64,000 nt of DNA from Cylicocyclus nassatus (Eukaryota > Nematoda > Chromadorea > Rhabditida > Strongylidae): contig CATQJL010000001.1 in assembly GCA_958299035.1 (NCBI GenBank), positions 5,510,284 to 5,574,283 of the forward strand. Direction: 5' to 3'. The notes under the pieces are model-generated. The model saw only the letters and a program-made list of their open reading frames with translations, did not search any database and was not told the DNA's origin. Position numbers and translations under genes: made by a program. This document shows positions 59,800 to 64,000 of the stretch, one piece after another. Every line of letters begins with the position of its first letter. The first letter of the stretch is position 1.

Positions 59800-62700
59800 A
59801 TACCCACCCATAGCTCCTTTATAACTTCAGCGTTTCGGATAAGACTCTATAGGTTTTTCAAGTCTACCTTTGCTCTACTGGACAGCAAAAAATGCAGGCC
59901 GATTCAGGAGGTCATGTCTGAGTACCATGCCTTTGAAATAGATCGCAAGACAACGATTCTCAAATCATACGCACCCATAGCTCCTTTATATCTTCAGCGT
60001 TCCGGATAAGACTTTATAGTTTTTCAAGAATATCTTTGCTCTATTTGAGAGCAAAAAATCCAGTCCAGTTCAAGAAGTCATGTGTGAGCATGTGTTCGAA
60101 TAAAGGCTTTGAAATGGCTCGCATAGCCAGCGATTCCCAAATTATACCCACCCATAGTTCCTTTATATCTTCAGCGTTTCGGATAAGACTCTATAGTTTT
60201 TCAAGAATATCTTTGCTCTATTTGAGAGCAAAAAATCCAGTCCAGTTCAAGAAGTCATGTGTGAGCATCTGTTCGAATAAAGGATTTGAAATGGCTCGCA
60301 TAGCCAGCGATTCCCAAATTATACCCACCCATAGCTCCTTTATAACCTCAGCGTTCCGGATAAGACTCTATAGGTTTTTCAAGACTACCTTTGCTCTACT
60401 GGACAGCAAAAAAAACAGGCCGATCCAGAAAGTCATGCCTGAGCGTCACTGTCCGAATATATGGCTATGAAAGGGCTCGCATAGACAGCGATTCCCAAAT
60501 TATACCCACCCATAGCTCCTTTATAACTTCAGCGTTTGGGATAAGACTCTATAGGTTTTTCAAGTCTACCTTTGCTCTACTGGACAGCAAAAAATGCAGA
60601 CCGATTCGGGAAGTCATGTCTGAGTACCATGCCTTTGAAATAGATCGCAAGACAACGATTCCCAAATTATACCCACCCATAGCTCCTTTATAACTTCAGC
60701 GTTTGGGATAAGACTCTATAGGTTTTTCAAGTCTACCTTTGCTCTACTGGACAGCAAAAAAACAGGCCGTTCCAGGAAGTCATGCCTGAGCGTCACTGTC
60801 CGAATATATGGCTTTGAAATGGCTCGCATAGACAGCGATTCCCAAATTATACCCACCCATAGCTCCTTTATATCTTCAGCGTTCCGGATAAGACTTTAGA
60901 GTTTTTCAAGAATATCTTTGCTCTATTTGAGAGCAAAAAATCCAGTCCAGTTCAAGAAGTCATGTGTGAGCATCTGTTCGAATATATGGCTTTGAAATGG
61001 CTCGCATAGACAGCGATTCCCAAATTATACCCACCCATAGCTCCTTTATATCTTCAGCGTTCCGGATAAGACTTTAGAGTTTTTCAAGAATATCTTTGCT
61101 CTATTTGAGAGCAAAAAATCCAGTCCAGTTCAAGAAGTCATGCGTGAGCATCTGTTCGAATAAAGGCTTTGAAATGGCTCGCATAGCCAGCGATTCCCAA
61201 ATTATACCCACCCATAGTTCCTTTATATCTTCAGCGTTCCGGATAAGACTTTATACTTTTCCAACAGTGTCTTCATCTACTGGAGAGCAAAAAATCCAGG
61301 CCAGTCCAGGAAATCATGCCTGAGCGTCACTGTCCGAATATAAGGCTTTAAAATGGTTCGCATAGACAGCGATTCCCAAATTATACCCACCCATAGCTCC
61401 TTTATAACCTCAGGGTTCCGGATAAGACTCTATAGGTTTTTCAAGACTACCTTTGCTCTACTGGACAGCAAAAAAACAGGCCGTTCCAGGAAGTCATGCC
61501 TGAGCGTCACTGTCCGAATATATGGCTTTGAAATGGCTCGCATAGACAGCGGTTCCCAAATTATACCCACCCATAGCTCCTTTATAACTTCAGCGTTTCG
61601 GATAAGACTCTATAGGTTTTTCAAGTCTACCTTTGCTCTACTGGACAGCAAAAAATGCAGGCCGATTCAGGAGGTCATGTCTGAGTACCATGCCTTTGAA
61701 ATAGATCGCAAGACAACGATTCTCAAATCATACGCACCCATAGCTCCTTTATATCTTCAGCGTTCCGGATAAGACTTTATAGTTTTTCAAGAATATCTTT
61801 GCTCTATTTGAGAGCAAAAAATCCAGTCCAGTTCAAGAAGTCATGTGTGAGCATGTGTTCGAATAAAGGCTTTGAAATGGCTCGCATAGCCAGCGATTCC
61901 CAAATTATACCCACCCATAGTTCCTTTATATCTTCAGCGTTTCGGATAAGACTCTATAGTTTTTCAAGAATATCTTTGCTCTATTTGAGAGCAAAAAATC
62001 CAGTCCAGTTCAAGAAGTCATGTGTGAGCATCTGTTCGAATAAAGGATTTGAAATGGCTCGCATAGCCAGCGATTCCCAAATTATACCCACCCATAGCTC
62101 CTTTATAACCTCAGCGTTCCGGATAAGACTCTATAGGTTTTTCAAGACTACCTTTGCTCTACTGGACAGCAAAAAAAACAGGCCGATCCAGAAAGTCATG
62201 CCTGAGCGTCACTGTCCGAATATATGGCTATGAAAGGGCTCGCATAGACAGCGATTCCCAAATTATACCCACCCATAGCTCCTTTATAACTTCAGCGTTT
62301 GGGATAAGACTCTATAGGTTTTTCAAGTCTACCTTTGCTCTACTGGACAGCAAAAAATGCAGACCGATTCGGGAAGTCATGTCTGAGTACCATGCCTTTG
62401 AAATAGATCGCAAGACAACGATTCCCAAATTATACCCACCCATAGCTCCTTTATAACTTCAGCGTTTGGGATAAGACTCTATAGGTTTTTCAAGTCTACC
62501 TTTGCTCTACTGGACAGCAAAAAAACAGGCCGTTCCAGGAAGTCATGCCTGAGCGTCACTGTCCGAATATATGGCTTTGAAATGGCTCGCATAGACAGCG
62601 ATTCCCAAATTATACCCACCCATAGCTCCTTTATATCTTCAGCGTTCCGGATAAGACTTTAGAGTTTTTCAAGAATATCTTTGCTCTATTTGAGAGCAAA

Positions 62701-64000
62701 AAATCCAGTCCAGTTCAAGAAGTCATGTGTGAGCATCTGTTCGAATATATGGCTTTGAAATGGCTCGCATAGACAGCGATTCCCAAATTATACCCACCCA
62801 TAGCTCCTTTATATCTTCAGCGTTCCGGATAAGACTTTAGAGTTTTTCAAGAATATCTTTGCTCTATTTGAGAGCAAAAAATCCAGTCCAGTTCAAGAAG
62901 TCATGCGTGAGCATCTGTTCGAATAAAGGCTTTGAAATGGCTCGCATAGCCAGCGATTCCCAAATTATACCCACCCATAGTTCCTTTATATCTTCAGCGT
63001 TCCGGATAAGACTTTATACTTTTCCAACAGTGTCTTCATCTACTGGAGAGCAAAAAATCCAGGCCAGTCCAGGAAATCATGCCTGAGCGTCACTGTCCGA
63101 ATATAAGGCTTTAAAATGGTTCGCATAGACAGCGATTCCCAAATTATACCCACCCATAGCTCCTTTATAACCTCAGGGTTCCGGATAAGACTCTATAGGT
63201 TTTTCAAGACTACCTTTGCTCTACTGGACAGCAAAAAAACAGGCCGTTCCAGGAAGTCATGCCTGAGCGTCACTGTCCGAATATATGGCTTTGAAATGGC
63301 TCGCATAGACAGCGGTTCCCAAATTATACCCACCCATAGCTCCTTTATAACTTCAGCGTTTCGGATAAGACTCTATAGGTTTTTCAAGTCTACCTTTGCT
63401 CTACTGGACAGCAAAAAATGCAGGCCGATTCAGGAAGTCATGTCTGAGTACCATGCCTTTGAAATAGATCGCAAGACAACGATTCTCAAATCATACGCAC
63501 CCATAGCTCCTTTATATCTTCAGCGTTCCGGATAAGACTTTATAGTTTTTCAAGAATATCTTTGCTCTATTTGAGAGCAAAAAATCCAGTCCAGTTCAAG
63601 AAGTCATGTGTGAGCATGTGTTCGAATAAAGGCTTTGAAATGGCTCGCATAGCCAGCGATTCCCAAATTATACCCACCCATAGTTCCTTTATATCTTCAG
63701 CGTTTCGGATAAGACTCTATAGTTTTTCAAGAATATCTTTGCTCTATTTGAGAGCAAAAAATCCAGTCCAGTTCAAGAAGTCATGTGTGAGCATCTGTTC
63801 GAATAAAGGATTTGAAATGGCTCGCATAGCCAGCGATTCCCAAATTATACCCACCCATAGCTCCTTTATAACCTCAGCGTTCCGGATAAGACTCTATAGG
63901 TTTTTCAAGACTACCTTTGCTCTACTGGACAGCAAAAAAAACAGGCCGATCCAGAAAGTCATGCCTGAGCGTCACTGTCCGAATATATGGCTATGAGAGG
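59800..64000. repeat. 1763-bp ten-monomer higher-order block
   Basis: Equivalent variant monomers recur at 1763 bases: 60036, 61799 and 63562; 60391 and 62154; 61096 and 62859; 61353 and 63116. The copies look almost identical over the two-plus units visible. The left limit is approximate. Confidence 0.85.

Larger units (their letters stand above)
35128..64000. repeat. Satellite array with higher-order organisation, about 176-bp monomer
   Basis: A continuous head-to-tail array of about 164 monomers that runs past the window's right edge. The core of each monomer is GGCTTTGAAATGGCTCGCAT, CAGCGATTCCCAAATTATAC, CCACCCATAGCTCCTTTATA, CAGCGTTCCGGATAAGACT and a terminal AAGTCATGCCTGAGCGTCAC or variant. 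Monomer lengths of 168, 176, 177 and 180 bases were measured. A marker variant with TTTAAAATGGTTCGC recurs at 35855, 38444, 39504, 42321, 43738, 47616, 53782, 57301, 59591, 61353 and 63116. Apart from the first interval, which spans a deletion, the spacings are whole multiples of about 176 (6, 16, 8, 22, 35, 20, 13, 10 and 10). Open frames of 60-225 codons inside are not regarded as genes. Confidence 0.97.

Noticed and set aside
35128..64000. Dozens of open frames of 60-225 codons starting MARIDSDSQ, MVRIDSDSQ or MLYLRAKNP
   Set aside because: They are translations of the satellite monomer. Frame and stops change with each monomer variant, there is no consistent start or end, and no splice structure is seen.
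35128..64000. CRISPR array
   Set aside because: The repeats are 168-180 bases, adjacent, with no unique spacers, and the window is eukaryotic.
35128..64000. CENP-B-box-like motif in the satellite monomer
   Set aside because: No stretch matching the usual CENP-B box pattern was seen in the monomer consensus.

Overview
The window is eukaryotic and most likely from a clade V (strongylid or rhabditid) nematode. It is AT-rich, has short introns with GT/AG borders, carries two copies of a CHK-kinase-like (DUF1679-type) gene of the kind expanded in nematodes, and is packed with small inverted-repeat DNA transposons. There is no bacterial-style gene organisation. Species-level assignment is not possible from the sequence alone.

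Layout. 1-5.4 kb: scattered candidate exons (a possible three-exon small secreted protein at 785-1101, a possible membrane-protein 3' end at 1931-2402, a CAP/SCP-like remnant near 2.5-2.7 kb, a minus-strand 3' exon at 3220-3453) among foldback elements. 5.6-9.4 kb: a dead CHK-kinase copy on the minus strand, broken by a 1.4 kb inverted repeat, a 202 bp TTA-flanked MITE and frameshifts. 9.6-19 kb: mostly transposon-derived inverted repeats and unassigned sequence. 19.2-23.9 kb: a second CHK-kinase copy on the minus strand whose eight recognisable exons join in one frame. 24.3-28.1 kb: an unbroken 1262-codon minus-strand ORF made of a Lys/Pro/Glu/Thr-rich repeat with a 19-residue base unit. 28.2-35.1 kb: short candidate exons, several members of one MITE family, a composite transposon with a tRNA-like internal segment, and a GC-rich hairpin.

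35.1-64.0 kb: one continuous satellite array, about 164 head-to-tail monomers of roughly 176 bp, which runs off the right edge. Variant monomers recur in ordered multi-monomer blocks (3, 6, 8, 10 and 20 monomers), that is, a nested higher-order repeat organisation. It begins directly at the end of a MITE. Most small open frames in this half are repeats of the monomer and are not genes.

Functional links between genes are few. The two CHK kinases are tandem duplicates, one dead. The repeat-rich ORF lies just upstream of the surviving kinase on the same strand, with a splice donor in compatible phase, so the two could be one transcript. That is an inference that RNA data would settle.
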